DNA from: Dyadobacter subterraneus
GTDB taxonomy: Bacteria > Bacteroidota > Bacteroidia > Cytophagales > Spirosomataceae
Length of the DNA stretch: 64,000 bases
Assembly: GCF_015221875.1 (NCBI RefSeq)
Contig: NZ_JACYGY010000001.1
Location: forward strand, 4,194,501 to 4,258,500
Reading direction: 5' to 3'
The translations under genes were made by a program, and so were the position numbers. Below the pieces are notes generated by a model. That model saw nothing but the letters and a program-made list of their open reading frames with translations. It did no database searches and was not told the origin of the DNA. Shown one piece after another: positions 48,018 through 57,814 of the stretch; position 1 is the stretch's first letter, and every line of letters begins with the position of its first letter.

Positions 48018-48593
48018 ATGAGATTTAATTGCTTATCTCTTGCTTTTGCTATTCTCTTTATGCTGTCCAATTGCAAAAAAGAAAGCGATGTATTACCTGA
48101 TGAAACCCAGAATGGGAGTAATACTTTTGGCTGTAAAGTCAATGGTGAAATTTGGCTTCCCAAGAGCTCCTTCGGGAAACCAGGTATAGATCTTTCCTAT
48201 GATCCCGCATTTAATGGTGGGACAATGAGTCTTAAGGCTAGAAATTGGTTTTACACCAATAAGCAGCAAACTATAAGTACAGCTTCTAATATTAATATTG
48301 CAATTGGACAGTTATCAAAAACTGGTAAATATTCATTCGATAGTGATATTGGGCAGGCTTTAGGCCAATATTATATAGCAACGCTGGAAGATCAAAGTGC
48401 CACGGAAATAATGAATTGCTACTACGATGAAGTGGGAGATAAAAGAACAGGAACATTGACCATCTCTAAACTTGATCTTCAAAACGGGTTTATTTCAGGA
48501 ACATTTGATTTTATTCTCAACAAAAAGGATTCCCTTGCAGGCTGTAAACCAGTCATCAAAGTAACGGAAGGGCGTTTCGACGTAAAATTTTAG
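48018..48593 (+). CDS. Lipoprotein, DUF6252-like
   Basis: A 191-residue lipoprotein started at MRFNCLSLAFAILFMLSNC. The mature part is beta-rich: FGCKVNGEIWLPKSS, GGTMSLKARNW, GKYSFDSDIG and a C-terminal GTLTISKLDLQNGFISGTFDF. This pattern fits DUF6252, which is common on Bacteroidota surfaces; role unknown. Placed 45 bp upstream of the large T9SS protein and probably co-transcribed. Confidence 0.75.
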   Translation: MRFNCLSLAFAILFMLSNCKKESDVLPDETQNGSNTFGCKVNGEIWLPKSSFGKPGIDLSYDPAFNGGTMSLKARNWFYTNKQQTISTASNINIAIGQLSKTGKYSFDSDIGQALGQYYIATLEDQSATEIMNCYYDEVGDKRTGTLTISKLDLQNGFISGTFDFILNKKDSLAGCKPVIKVTEGRFDVKF

Positions 48594-48638
48594 TTCATAC
48601 ATTTATAAATACTCCCACATTTTAAAATCCATTTTCTA

Positions 48639-51600
48639 ATGAAAAATTCTCTACTCGTTCGCGGGCTAGGCTGTGCCCTTATGCTGTTACTATTGACCTT
48701 AAATCTTAAAGCGCAGGTTCCAGATGATTATAGAACCAAAATGAATAGTGTTTTTGCTAATTTAAATAAGACGTATATCACTACAGGTTATCTTTCTGAA
48801 TATGCATTCCCGTTTATACCGCTCGAAAATTTTAATGGCACTCTTAATGCGAATAATGTAACAAACACACAAATTTGGCAAATGGCTTATGCGACATGGT
48901 ATACCTCATACATTGCTTCTTCAAGTACTCCCGGAACAAATCCTTCCGTTGTAAATACTTCAACCTACACGGCATTAAACAGCTCAACAAACATTCCAAT
49001 ATTGCTGCTGTATGGGAAATACAATTCATTAAAGACCAATGCCGTGAGCAGTAATTTGCTGAGTGTCTCAAATAGCCAATTTTATGATGTCGCCGGCCGG
49101 TCTCAGACACCATATGATGAGAGAACCTTATTTGTAGCGGCCCCTGGCAAAACATTTTCATCGACTAACGTTGTGTCGTTCATATTTAACTCATCGTTGT
49201 CCTTCGGCAATGGTGGAAGTATCAGCAGTATCGCAATCGATTTTGGAGAAGGTGCAGGTTATCAAACTGCTAGCTGGGGGACCGCTTTAAGTCATACTTT
49301 TAATTCTGTAGGGAATAAACGTATAAAAGTCAGAGTTACACCTGCAGTAGGAAGTACTGTTGAAAACCATTTTGATTTTCAGATTTATTCAAATGATGTT
49401 TGTAACATCTGCCGCTTTGGGACAAGCTTTTATACTTCACATACTTTTGCTGCCACTACAAGTCATTCAGGCGGAATCGGCTATATAAGGTATAGTCAAA
49501 ATAATACATCAAGCCCTAAAAGGCTTAAAAAGCCCCTTATTGTAGTTGAGGGCTTTGACGTACATTCAATTGCACCAAATCTCGCGGAAAATTACTCCTA
49601 TCGGGATTTTATTCTAAATCTGAATGATTTAGGAGGGGCAACCGGTACTTTTGATTTCAATGGATCTCTGGATGATTCAAATTATGATTTGATATTTTTA
49701 GACTATAATAATGGCACTGATGATATTATTAGAAATGCTGCCTTGTTACAAGATTTGATAATCTGGGTAAATGGTCAGAAAGTAACCGGAGATTCAGATA
49801 ATGTAGTGATGGGCCTAAGTATGGGAGGTTTGGTCGGTAGATATGCACTGGCAAAAATGGTGAGAAATAGTATCGCAACGCAGACTCGTCTATTCATTGC
49901 TCACGACAGCCCACAACGAGGAGCAAACGTTCCATTGGGGGTTCAGGTTGCTCCCCGCCACCTAGGAGCTTTGGGATTTCTTGGTCTATTCACTGCAAGA
50001 GATGTTATTCCGGAGTTAGATCAAACACTGAAATTGTTTGACGCAACTGCAACAGGACAGTTGCTGATTAACAAAGTTACAAATAGTACTGGCAGTATTT
50101 CAGCGAATTCATTCTTAAATAATGATTACTGGAACATGGTGAATTTACCCTCTGCACCACCATACAGGCTGGTTGCTACAAGTGATGGTTCCCAATGCGG
50201 AGTTGCACTTTTTTCTCCCTCAACTCAACTGGCTAATTTTACAGCATCCGGGTTCCTTACACCGCTTCCATGGATCAATAACAATCGTTTGACAACAACA
50301 CTAACGATCAATTCGTCAGCAAATCAATCTACTAGTACAGTTTTTAATGTCAGTCTTTCCTCTGTTTTTAATTTACTTTCAGTAATTAGTATTAATGTTC
50401 CTATTGCAAGTCATTCCGTAACGGGCGCTTCAATTCCTTTTTATGACGGAGCGCCTGGCGGGACATATCCTGTTAGCGATTATCTGGGAAGTGAATTTAA
50501 ACCCAGTGCTTCATTCAAAGTCTTATGGTTTTTGCAAGCCGGATACAGTTCCACATTAAGGGACGAATTCTGTTTTGTTCCGACCGCGAGTGCCTTGGAT
50601 GTAACAAACTTTACAGCGAGCAATCTCACCGCCTCTAATATTGACGCTGTGAGTCCTGGCAATCCTTCTCGCCTCGGAAAATTTATAGCTCAGGAATCGT
50701 TCACTAAACCGAGCACCAGCGCAACTGCGTATAATGAAAAGCACATTCGGTTTACGGCACGCAACGGTCAATGGTTGTACAATGAAATGGAAAATCCGAG
50801 CATTAACACGCTTCATTGTTCAACTGAATGTTCATTTTCAGGAATCTCAATTACTGGTCCAAGTCTGATCTGTACGACAGGAACTTATAGTTTAAGTCCG
50901 GCTTTAAATTTTGTTACCCCGACTTGGTCTTCGTCAAATACGGGGCTATTAACGATCAATTCTGTTTCAGGTCTGGCAACGAAAGTTGGCAATGCGCAAT
51001 ATGCCACCGTATCTTCATTAATCAATGGATGTAATGTTGGTCTTAGTAAAACGGTATATGTGGGGACACCAACCGCACCGTCTTTATTATATGTTCCGAA
51101 TGCTTCTCCAGACAATCAACTTTGTAGAAATACCGATACTGCTATAACCCTCACTAATTCAAACCAAACGTCCCAAAGTGTTACGCAATATGATTGGAGT
51201 GCGGGAAGCTGGGCATCCTATCTGATAACATATCCGGGAACTCCTATACCAACTACTTATGCTCTATTTAATGTGCCAAGTTCTGGACCAACCTCACAAT
51301 CTATTTCAGTAACCGCCCAAAATGCTTGTGGAGTGAGTTCACCTATAACAAAGATTTTTGTAACGGTTGCTTGCGGCGGACCTATTTCGCGAATGGCATA
51401 TCCTAACCCGGCGTCAGATATTTTGACACTTGGATTTGAAGAATCAAACCACAAACTTCCAGAACAGATTTTACTTTATAATGAGGAAAGTCAGAAAGTG
51501 GTATACTCTATTACATACGAAGAATTAGCTATTGCTCTTTCCAAAGCCATGACAATAGACATTCCGGTGAAAAATTATCCTCGTGGAACCTATTATCTCC

Positions 51601-51653
51601 ATATTGTCAAAAGCGAAGGAGATGTGGATAAGACAAGAGTTATTCTAGAATAA
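48639..51653 (+). CDS. Secreted T9SS esterase/lipase-like protein with Ig-like repeat
   Basis: A 1004-residue protein. A signal peptide (residues 1-25) ends at LKAQ. A PGAP1/lipase-like alpha/beta-hydrolase core carries the GLSMGG elbow near residue 393 (VVMGLSMGGLVGRYALAK) after a strand LIVVEGFDVHS. A PKD/Ig-like region follows (about 727-900; GPSLICTTGTYSL, TPTWSSSNTG). The last 80 residues are a type A T9SS sorting domain (MAYPNPASDILTLGF ... YPRGTYYLHIVKSEG). Exported through the outer membrane and anchored or released. Followed by a strong terminator. Confidence 0.85.
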   Translation: MKNSLLVRGLGCALMLLLLTLNLKAQVPDDYRTKMNSVFANLNKTYITTGYLSEYAFPFIPLENFNGTLNANNVTNTQIWQMAYATWYTSYIASSSTPGTNPSVVNTSTYTALNSSTNIPILLLYGKYNSLKTNAVSSNLLSVSNSQFYDVAGRSQTPYDERTLFVAAPGKTFSSTNVVSFIFNSSLSFGNGGSISSIAIDFGEGAGYQTASWGTALSHTFNSVGNKRIKVRVTPAVGSTVENHFDFQIYSNDVCNICRFGTSFYTSHTFAATTSHSGGIGYIRYSQNNTSSPKRLKKPLIVVEGFDVHSIAPNLAENYSYRDFILNLNDLGGATGTFDFNGSLDDSNYDLIFLDYNNGTDDIIRNAALLQDLIIWVNGQKVTGDSDNVVMGLSMGGLVGRYALAKMVRNSIATQTRLFIAHDSPQRGANVPLGVQVAPRHLGALGFLGLFTARDVIPELDQTLKLFDATATGQLLINKVTNSTGSISANSFLNNDYWNMVNLPSAPPYRLVATSDGSQCGVALFSPSTQLANFTASGFLTPLPWINNNRLTTTLTINSSANQSTSTVFNVSLSSVFNLLSVISINVPIASHSVTGASIPFYDGAPGGTYPVSDYLGSEFKPSASFKVLWFLQAGYSSTLRDEFCFVPTASALDVTNFTASNLTASNIDAVSPGNPSRLGKFIAQESFTKPSTSATAYNEKHIRFTARNGQWLYNEMENPSINTLHCSTECSFSGISITGPSLICTTGTYSLSPALNFVTPTWSSSNTGLLTINSVSGLATKVGNAQYATVSSLINGCNVGLSKTVYVGTPTAPSLLYVPNASPDNQLCRNTDTAITLTNSNQTSQSVTQYDWSAGSWASYLITYPGTPIPTTYALFNVPSSGPTSQSISVTAQNACGVSSPITKIFVTVACGGPISRMAYPNPASDILTLGFEESNHKLPEQILLYNEESQKVVYSITYEELAIALSKAMTIDIPVKNYPRGTYYLHIVKSEGDVDKTRVILE

Positions 51654-51661
51654 AATAATCA

Positions 51662-51702
51662 AAAATTGAATTCAGAAACAATTGATTTTTGAATTCAATT
51701 TT
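51662..51702 (+). terminator. Transcription terminator after the T9SS protein
   Basis: A perfect 13-bp stem (51662-51674 and 51690-51702) with a 15-nt loop, beginning 9 bp after the stop codon and followed by a T-rich stretch. The stem contains GAATTC on each side. Bidirectional use is possible, but no gene faces it. Confidence 0.75.
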
Positions 51703-52032
51703 GTTGTTTATCGATTTTGCTGATACTAAGCTTTTGAGAAAACCACTCATTTTTCTGGCTTAAAAGTTACTTTAAATGAATTTTAGAGGACACCTGATAT
51801 TGACACCCGATATTTTTGTTATAAAACCATATAGATCAGACAATTGATAAATAAAGAGGAATTGAAAAGCGTACTAAGTTAGCGCATTACAAAAAATGGA
51901 TTTGGAATTCTCAATTAACTTAAACAGATGCAAGATTATCAAGTTAACAGGTATTTGGCATTCTGAAAAACGCAATTTATTGTATCGCTCCGACAAAACC
52001 CGTGTTGCTAATTTGGTAAACGTAATTCTGGG
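51703..52032. other. Gap next to IS66 relic
   Basis: No gene. The sequence near 51995-52040 may contain the former IS66 end, but I cannot define an inverted repeat. Confidence 0.35.
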
Positions 52033-52240
52033 TTAATTTTCGAGATTTCTGAACTTCTCCCAGTTGTTTGGTAGCAGTTGATAAAGATCTTTATGTTTAT
52101 GGGATTGTATTCTTTCAAACACATCTGTCAGCCAGCGTTGCTCATCAACACCATTCTTTTTGCATGTTGCCATAAAGGAATACATAGCTGCTGTCATTTC
52201 AGCTGCCTGGTGGGAACCAGCGAACAAAAACGCCTTTCGT
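52033..52240 (-). mobile_element. IS66-family transposase C-terminal relic 1
   Basis: Reads GRKAFLFAGSHQAAEMTAAM, then YSFMATCKKNGVDEQRWLTD and a stop at 52033. This is the IS66 TnpC C-terminal domain. Its upstream (right) boundary is abrupt: the family sequence begins immediately after the perfect palindrome at 52241-52272. The rest of the element is missing. Confidence 0.8.
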
Positions 52241-52272
52241 CCCAGTTTATGTAAAGCTTTACATAAACTGGG
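52241..52272. repeat. Perfect 32-bp palindrome (copy 1)
   Basis: Arms 52241-52256 and 52257-52272 are exact reverse complements with no loop. The core is TTATGTAAAGCTTTACATAA, shared with copies at 52290 and 52767. Sits at the truncated 5' edge of IS66 relic 1. Confidence 0.85.
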
Positions 52273-52289
52273 TTATGCATAGCTAAGGG

Positions 52290-52305
52290 TTATGTAAAGC
52301 TTTAC
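52290..52305. repeat. Partial copy of the palindrome (copy 2)
   Basis: TTATGTAAAGCTTTAC, followed by TAAAA in place of ATAA. 17 bp from copy 1. Not attached to any visible transposase text. Confidence 0.7.
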
Positions 52306-52667
52306 TAAAAAATGGCCATTGGGATCAAATCAAGGCTTATTGATTACCTTTTCACTTGACATAATATTTTGAAATTATCGTGGTATAGCTGCTGGAATAA
52401 ATAATCAAGTGTAAATAACTAACAATATGCGCAGGGTTAAATTATCACGTTGTCAAATGGTTCTGGAACTCAAATCACAGTCTTGGCAATTGACCTTGTG
52501 GCGTTTAATTAGTTATACAGTGGTTTTAAGCCAGTAAACACTTTAACAAATCCAGGGTTATTAACAATGAATATTATCGAGTAAGGTTGACTCACGCCCC
52601 CACTCATTCTATCTGAATTGGTTAGAAAGTGGTCTCCATCGAACTTTTGAAGGTGAAAATGAATAAT

Positions 52668-52744
52668 ATTATGCAAAGCGATTTATCGGAAATATAGAGT
52701 CAACTACCTGGAAACATTGATTTTAGACTATTGCTTTGCATAAT
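52668..52744. repeat. Inverted repeat related to the palindrome
   Basis: ATTATGCAAAGC (52668-52679) and GCTTTGCATAAT (52733-52744) are exact reverse complements around 53 bp. They differ from half of the palindrome core by one base (C for T), so they look like diverged half-sites of the same system. Confidence 0.55.
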
Positions 52745-52766
52745 CTTTAACTATCCATAACCAATT

Positions 52767-52786
52767 TTATGTAAAGCTTTACATAA
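52767..52786. repeat. Perfect 20-bp palindrome (copy 3)
   Basis: TTATGTAAAGCTTTACATAA, identical to the core of copy 1. It again abuts the truncated 5' edge of an IS66 TnpC C-terminal relic, this time on the plus strand. Confidence 0.85.
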
Positions 52787-53003
52787 TAAGGGCCGAAAAA
52801 ACTATCTTTTCGCCGGATCACACGAAGCAGCACAACGAGCTGCTATGATCTACTCCTTCTTTGCTATCTGCAAAAAACACAACGTCAATCCCTACAATTG
52901 GCTAAAAAACACTCTGCTAAACATCTCGACAATTAAACATAAAAACATCCCCGATCTGTACCCGCAAAACTTTAACAATATTCAACAGTTAACAAAGATG
53001 TAG
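52787..53003 (+). mobile_element. IS66-family transposase C-terminal relic 2
   Basis: Reads GRKNYLFAGSHEAAQRAAMI, YSFFAICKKHNVNPYNWLKN and a tail ending in TAG 53001-53003. It is homologous to relic 1 but clearly diverged, so not a recent duplication. Starts at the same codon region of TnpC, right after the palindrome. Confidence 0.8.
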
Positions 53004-53165
53004 TTGGTAGGCCGGATACAAAAGTAAGATGCTCTCGGTAAAATCGCGAATTACTATAAGATGGTGTTTGTAAGTCTCAATGATCATTTTTAAATCGAAA
53101 GGGCCACTGGGAATAAATCTCTGTGGCCCTCTCGTTAACCTTGGTGAACCTCTGTAAAAAAAAAA

Positions 53166-56003
53166 CTATTGCCTTTTTATCACATAATTTCCCGATCCTA
53201 CCTCAAGAATTATGAAACCTTTCTCTCCTTTCTTCACTACAACATCCTTACTCGACGCCACCTTTTTTCCATCTACTGTCAACTGATCAGTCAAATCTGC
53301 TGGCACGTAAATGTCAGCAGTCGTATTTACTGGCACTGTTACCTGCATTGTCAAATGAACACCATCTTTTTTCCAGGCTGAGATTATCTCGCCGTGCATG
53401 GTGTGAAAGGTTGCCTTCAAATTGTCAATTCTTCCGGCTCCGGATTTTGGGTCTATTTCTGGTTTAATATCAAAATGATCAAATCCTGGGTGAGTCTGCT
53501 GAATGCCGGCGGCGTTTGAAAACATCCATTCACAAACTGCTCCGAAGGCGTAATGGTTGAAGGAATTCATCGCCGCATTGTATTTGAAGCCATCTTCATT
53601 GGTGAAACTATCCCACCGCTCCCAGATCGTGGTTGAGCCATTTTCAACTTCAAAACCCCAGGAAGGAAATTCTTTGCTTAAAAACAGATCATAAGCAAGT
53701 GCAGAATTCCCGCTGGCTGAAAGTGCCGGAAGAAGCGGTTTGGCGCCAAGAAATCCGGTAGCAAGTTTTCCTCCGTTTTCCTTGATAAGTTCTGCCAGAA
53801 AATTGCCTGCTTTATTAATGTTGTTTTTAGAAACTATGTTCATATAAATCGCATTGGCGTAGGCAGTCTGGGTATTTCCGGAGAAACCAAGATTTCCATC
53901 CACATAACCCTCGCCTTTACCATACACCTTGGCATCACAGATAAAACGGCCGGTGGTATCTGTGTAATGCGCTAGTACCGCTTTTCTGATTTTATCAGAG
54001 GTATCGGAGAACCGTTTCTGTTCACTTTGATTTCCGATGGCTCCCGCCATCTCTGTCATCAGGTCTGCGCAGTAGGCGTAGTAGAAACTGGCCAGCATAT
54101 CTGGAGGCGTTTTCTGGCCGAAAGAAAGCCAGTCGCCAAAACCGCCTTTGGGATCAAGATCTTTGAAAGCCGTTTCTTTGAAAACATGATTGCCGCCGCT
54201 TCTTTTTTCAAGAAAATCCATGAAACGCACCATGTTGGGCCAGCCTTGTTCGATGATGCGGGTATCGCCATAAGTCTGGTAAATCTGGTAGGGACAAATG
54301 ATGCCGGCTTCCATCCAGCCTGGTGAGAAAGTATCGGTTTTGCGAAGATTTGGTGCCGGCGCGTAAAGCGGGTAAGCACCGTTTTCAAACTGTCCGTCAG
54401 CCAGATCCACATTCCATTTGGTAAAAAAGGAAGCCACATCGCGGTTGAAAGTGGCGGATTTGACATAAACCTGTGCATCGCCGGTCCAGCCAATACGCTC
54501 ATCTCTTTGCGGGCAATCGGTCGGAATATCAATGTAATTGGAGCGCTGCGTCCAGTCAATGTTACTATAAAGCTGGTTGACCATTTTATTGTCGGTTTCA
54601 AAAGAGCCAGTTTTGGGCGTGTCTGAACCGATGACAAGACCAAGCAATGTGCCCGCATCTGGCTTTTCTTTAAACCCTTTTATCTCCACATACTGAAAGC
54701 CATGAAATGTGAATTTTGGCTCCCAGCTCTCTCCTTTTGGATCGCCTTTCAAAATATAATAATCCGTGGCTCTTGCCATGCGAAGATTCTCTGTCATCAG
54801 ATGCCCGTCGGGATAAAGTTTTTCGCCATACCGGATCCTGATCGTATCGCCGGCAGCGCCTTTCACTTTGATTCTTACGATACCTGCTAAGTTTTGGCCC
54901 AGATCAAAAATCCAGCTGCCGTCCGCTCTTTTCGTCTGGCTTTTCACAGTCAGCTCACCGGTTATTTTGACAGGCGGACCTGGGTATGTCTGTATCTTGC
55001 GGTCTTCTTTATCCTGATAGACTTCCGGCTTTTGCCAACTGCTATCATTGAAACCAGGTTTTTGCCAGCCGGAAAGTTCAAGCCTTGCATCATACGTCTC
55101 CCCGTTTAAAAGATCCGATTCGGTAAGCGCTCCTTTACTGGCTTTCCAGTCTGCTCCAGTAGCAAAAGTCTGGGTGCTGCCGTCGTTGTATGATACTTCT
55201 AATTGCGCTTTCAAAAGCGGCACTTTTCCGTAAAAAGCCCTTACAACAGGGTTTCCCACCAGAAGCGAATAACCCAGGTAGCCTGCATACCAGCCGTATG
55301 AAAGCTGAGAGCCCAGCACGTTTACGCCGGTTTCCAGATCGGCAGTCACATCATAAGTCTGGTAATAAACGCGTTTGTGATAATCGGTCCAGCCCGGGGT
55401 AAGAAAATCAGTTCCAGTCTTTTTACCATTGATAGAAAATTCGTAAAGTCCCAGAGCCGTCACATAAAGCCTGGCTTTTTTTACGCCTGTTTTAATTTTT
55501 ATTTCCTTTCTAAGATAGGGAGCAGGCGGAAGATGGTAGGTTTTTCCCTTGCCCAGATTGTCAAGATCAAGACCGATCCATTGCGCACTCCACTGATCTT
55601 TTGAAAGAAGACCGATTTCAAACGTGCTCACCCCGCTCCAAGGTCCGGCGATGCCATCCTGATTCCAGCTTCTGATTTTCCAGTAGCAGAGCTGTCTGGA
55701 AACAAGCGTTTTTCCGCTGTACTGCACCTGCGCAGTAGCCCGGCTTTTAACCTGGCCTGAATTCCAAAGGTCAATTTTATCCTCATTGAGCAGTGAAGGA
55801 GCGCTTGCTACCAGAATCTGATAGGAAGACTGCATTTGGTTTCTTTTGTCCGAGGTAAGCTCCCAGCTCAGACGCGGCGCTGTGGCATCGGTGACAGGAT
55901 TAACTTTATACTCAGTGCGCAGATTTACTGCGGTTAAACCATCCGCAAACACTGGAATTGACATGAGAACAATCAAAAAAACAGATAAACCGTAACTTTT
56001 CAT
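53166..56003 (-). CDS. Alpha-L-rhamnosidase (GH78)
   Basis: A 945-residue exported glycoside hydrolase, started at MKSYGLSVFLIVLMSIPVFA for a clean signal peptide. Domain order: N-terminal beta domain (LRTEYKVNP..RLSWEL), Bac_rhamnosid_N-like region (GLYEFSINGKKTGTDFLTPGW), central (alpha/alpha)6 barrel and a C-terminal beta domain. The catalytic area shows DCPQRDERIGWTGDAQVY and FEVENGSTTIWERWDSF, which carry the general acid/base Glu residues of GH78. It releases terminal rhamnose from plant pectin or glycosides. Second gene of a two-gene operon. Confidence 0.92.
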   Translation of the reverse strand: MKSYGLSVFLIVLMSIPVFADGLTAVNLRTEYKVNPVTDATAPRLSWELTSDKRNQMQSSYQILVASAPSLLNEDKIDLWNSGQVKSRATAQVQYSGKTLVSRQLCYWKIRSWNQDGIAGPWSGVSTFEIGLLSKDQWSAQWIGLDLDNLGKGKTYHLPPAPYLRKEIKIKTGVKKARLYVTALGLYEFSINGKKTGTDFLTPGWTDYHKRVYYQTYDVTADLETGVNVLGSQLSYGWYAGYLGYSLLVGNPVVRAFYGKVPLLKAQLEVSYNDGSTQTFATGADWKASKGALTESDLLNGETYDARLELSGWQKPGFNDSSWQKPEVYQDKEDRKIQTYPGPPVKITGELTVKSQTKRADGSWIFDLGQNLAGIVRIKVKGAAGDTIRIRYGEKLYPDGHLMTENLRMARATDYYILKGDPKGESWEPKFTFHGFQYVEIKGFKEKPDAGTLLGLVIGSDTPKTGSFETDNKMVNQLYSNIDWTQRSNYIDIPTDCPQRDERIGWTGDAQVYVKSATFNRDVASFFTKWNVDLADGQFENGAYPLYAPAPNLRKTDTFSPGWMEAGIICPYQIYQTYGDTRIIEQGWPNMVRFMDFLEKRSGGNHVFKETAFKDLDPKGGFGDWLSFGQKTPPDMLASFYYAYCADLMTEMAGAIGNQSEQKRFSDTSDKIRKAVLAHYTDTTGRFICDAKVYGKGEGYVDGNLGFSGNTQTAYANAIYMNIVSKNNINKAGNFLAELIKENGGKLATGFLGAKPLLPALSASGNSALAYDLFLSKEFPSWGFEVENGSTTIWERWDSFTNEDGFKYNAAMNSFNHYAFGAVCEWMFSNAAGIQQTHPGFDHFDIKPEIDPKSGAGRIDNLKATFHTMHGEIISAWKKDGVHLTMQVTVPVNTTADIYVPADLTDQLTVDGKKVASSKDVVVKKGEKGFIILEVGSGNYVIKRQ

Positions 56004-56053
56004 AAACCTTAAATTACTAAAAACAATATGGGAACACGGGCTGAGCTGGACTA

Positions 56054-57814
56054 TCAACCGTTATTCTGCACGACTTTTACGCCCTTGGGCGCGTCGATGG
56101 TTGATTTTATTTTGCCGTTCGCCAGCTTTTCATGCCGGATCTTAACAGCTCCCATCGGGGTTGGAAATGTTCCTTCCACCCATTTAAGATCGCCCAGATT
56201 AGGCTGGATTCGGATGCTTTTGCAACCTGGTTCCAGCACGCTTGCTCCAAGCACATGTTCGCTCAGCCAGGCCGTCGGACCCGAAGCCCAGCCGTGACAA
56301 AGACTATGGCGAAGGTTTTTGTAACAATATGCGCCAAAATCACCATGGATATCATCTTTTCCTTCGGGCACAATTTCTGTGATGGGAGCTGCGTTTTTGG
56401 TCCAGTCCAGATCAAAATCTTCCCAAAACGTTGTTGCACCCATATCAAGCATTCCACCCCAGTAGTTTCTAATACAGTCAATCGCGCCCTGATAATCACC
56501 CGCCTTGGCTCTTGCCTGGAGCATGTAATAGCCATAAAAAGTCGACATTCTCGCGCAGCCATCCACAGCCAGTACTTCTGTATTTGCTTTCTGAGCAGGT
56601 ACAAGGCCAGAAAGCGCAAGCAGCGCAGCAGCCTGTTTGGATCCGTTTGCATCGGGAACATATAGTTTCAGATTGGTTGATGCGGCTCTGCATTTCTGGG
56701 CCTGGGCAGGTTCATCCAGAATCGTGCAAAGCTCAGCACCTGCATCCAGGGTCATAATCATCATGGCATGAAGCCCGGCATGGATTGCTTTTGGGTTTTC
56801 ACTCGAAGGCCAGTCCAGAAAGCGGGTTCCGTCCAGATTCTCTTTGTTATCTTTTGTTTTACTTATTAAAAGATCCAGAAGCGCTACCAGATATTTCTGC
56901 TGCTTTCTTAGATATTCTTTATCTCCCTGATATTTATATAGGTCTCGGTGAATGAGGACCCACCACATCGAATAGGCGCTGATCCCATTCATCCAGCCCG
57001 GAAGCGGAGTAATATCGCGCGCCTGGTCCAGGCTTTTTGCCACGACCTCGTTTTTACCAAATACGCTGTTGATCGTCATGATTTCAGGGTGCATATCCCC
57101 TACCCAGACAAGTCTGTCTCTTTTAATACCATCCCATAAAAATTGCTGCATGTTAAGATGCACGGTGTAAGCACCTGTATTCCAGATGGTGTTAAGTCTC
57201 TCGTCACTGCTTTTAAACGAGCCTATATAATCAAGATCACGGTACTCGAAAATAGCACGTGCCTCTTTTAATTGCAGCTCGCGGTTATCATCCACGAGAT
57301 CAATACGAACAAAACGAAAGCCGGTATTACCAACGTTCATCACACCCAGCCAGGGCACTTCAATGATAAAATCGCGCATAGCATGGTCATTGGTCGCACC
57401 GCTGACTGTATCGATGCTCGACATGGTTTCACTGACCGATTCTCCAAAACGAAGTCTTATTTTGATCGGATGCTGATTGCTGGGTTGATCTGTTACCAAC
57501 TGAATCCCTCCTTGTATTTCCTTTCCAAAGTCCAGAACCAGTCCGGGTTTTTCACCATCCTTGCTTGTCAGCGTACAGATATTCTGATGCATCAGATCCG
57601 CCTGCCCGGTGCCGGGTCTTAAAAGATTCTGCTCACCTGAAATGCCTGCGCCGCTTGTTTTCCAGACAATTCTTGTTGCTGTCAGATATTGTTTTACCCG
57701 GGCGTCTTTCTCAGAGATCACATTACTTCCAAATATCGGGGGTAAGTTCTGGGCCAAAATTGGTTGGTTTTCTAGGTAAAATAGACATGTCAGCAGGGCA
57801 AGAAGTTTTTTCAC
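56054..57814 (-). CDS. Alpha-L-rhamnosidase-like glycosidase
   Basis: A 586-residue exported protein. The GTG at 57812-57814 gives a signal peptide (KKLLALLTCLFYLENQPILAQ); the upstream residues do not. It is GH78-like but lacks the first beta domain of its neighbour: LQQFLWDGIKRDRLVWVGDMHPE, then WEDFDLDWTKN and CHGWASGPTAWLSEHVLG match the six-hairpin barrel with acidic residues. It lies 51 bp upstream of the larger rhamnosidase, so both act on the same rhamnose-containing glycan. No SusC/SusD is next to them. Confidence 0.85.
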   Translation of the reverse strand: MKKLLALLTCLFYLENQPILAQNLPPIFGSNVISEKDARVKQYLTATRIVWKTSGAGISGEQNLLRPGTGQADLMHQNICTLTSKDGEKPGLVLDFGKEIQGGIQLVTDQPSNQHPIKIRLRFGESVSETMSSIDTVSGATNDHAMRDFIIEVPWLGVMNVGNTGFRFVRIDLVDDNRELQLKEARAIFEYRDLDYIGSFKSSDERLNTIWNTGAYTVHLNMQQFLWDGIKRDRLVWVGDMHPEIMTINSVFGKNEVVAKSLDQARDITPLPGWMNGISAYSMWWVLIHRDLYKYQGDKEYLRKQQKYLVALLDLLISKTKDNKENLDGTRFLDWPSSENPKAIHAGLHAMMIMTLDAGAELCTILDEPAQAQKCRAASTNLKLYVPDANGSKQAAALLALSGLVPAQKANTEVLAVDGCARMSTFYGYYMLQARAKAGDYQGAIDCIRNYWGGMLDMGATTFWEDFDLDWTKNAAPITEIVPEGKDDIHGDFGAYCYKNLRHSLCHGWASGPTAWLSEHVLGASVLEPGCKSIRIQPNLGDLKWVEGTFPTPMGAVKIRHEKLANGKIKSTIDAPKGVKVVQNNG

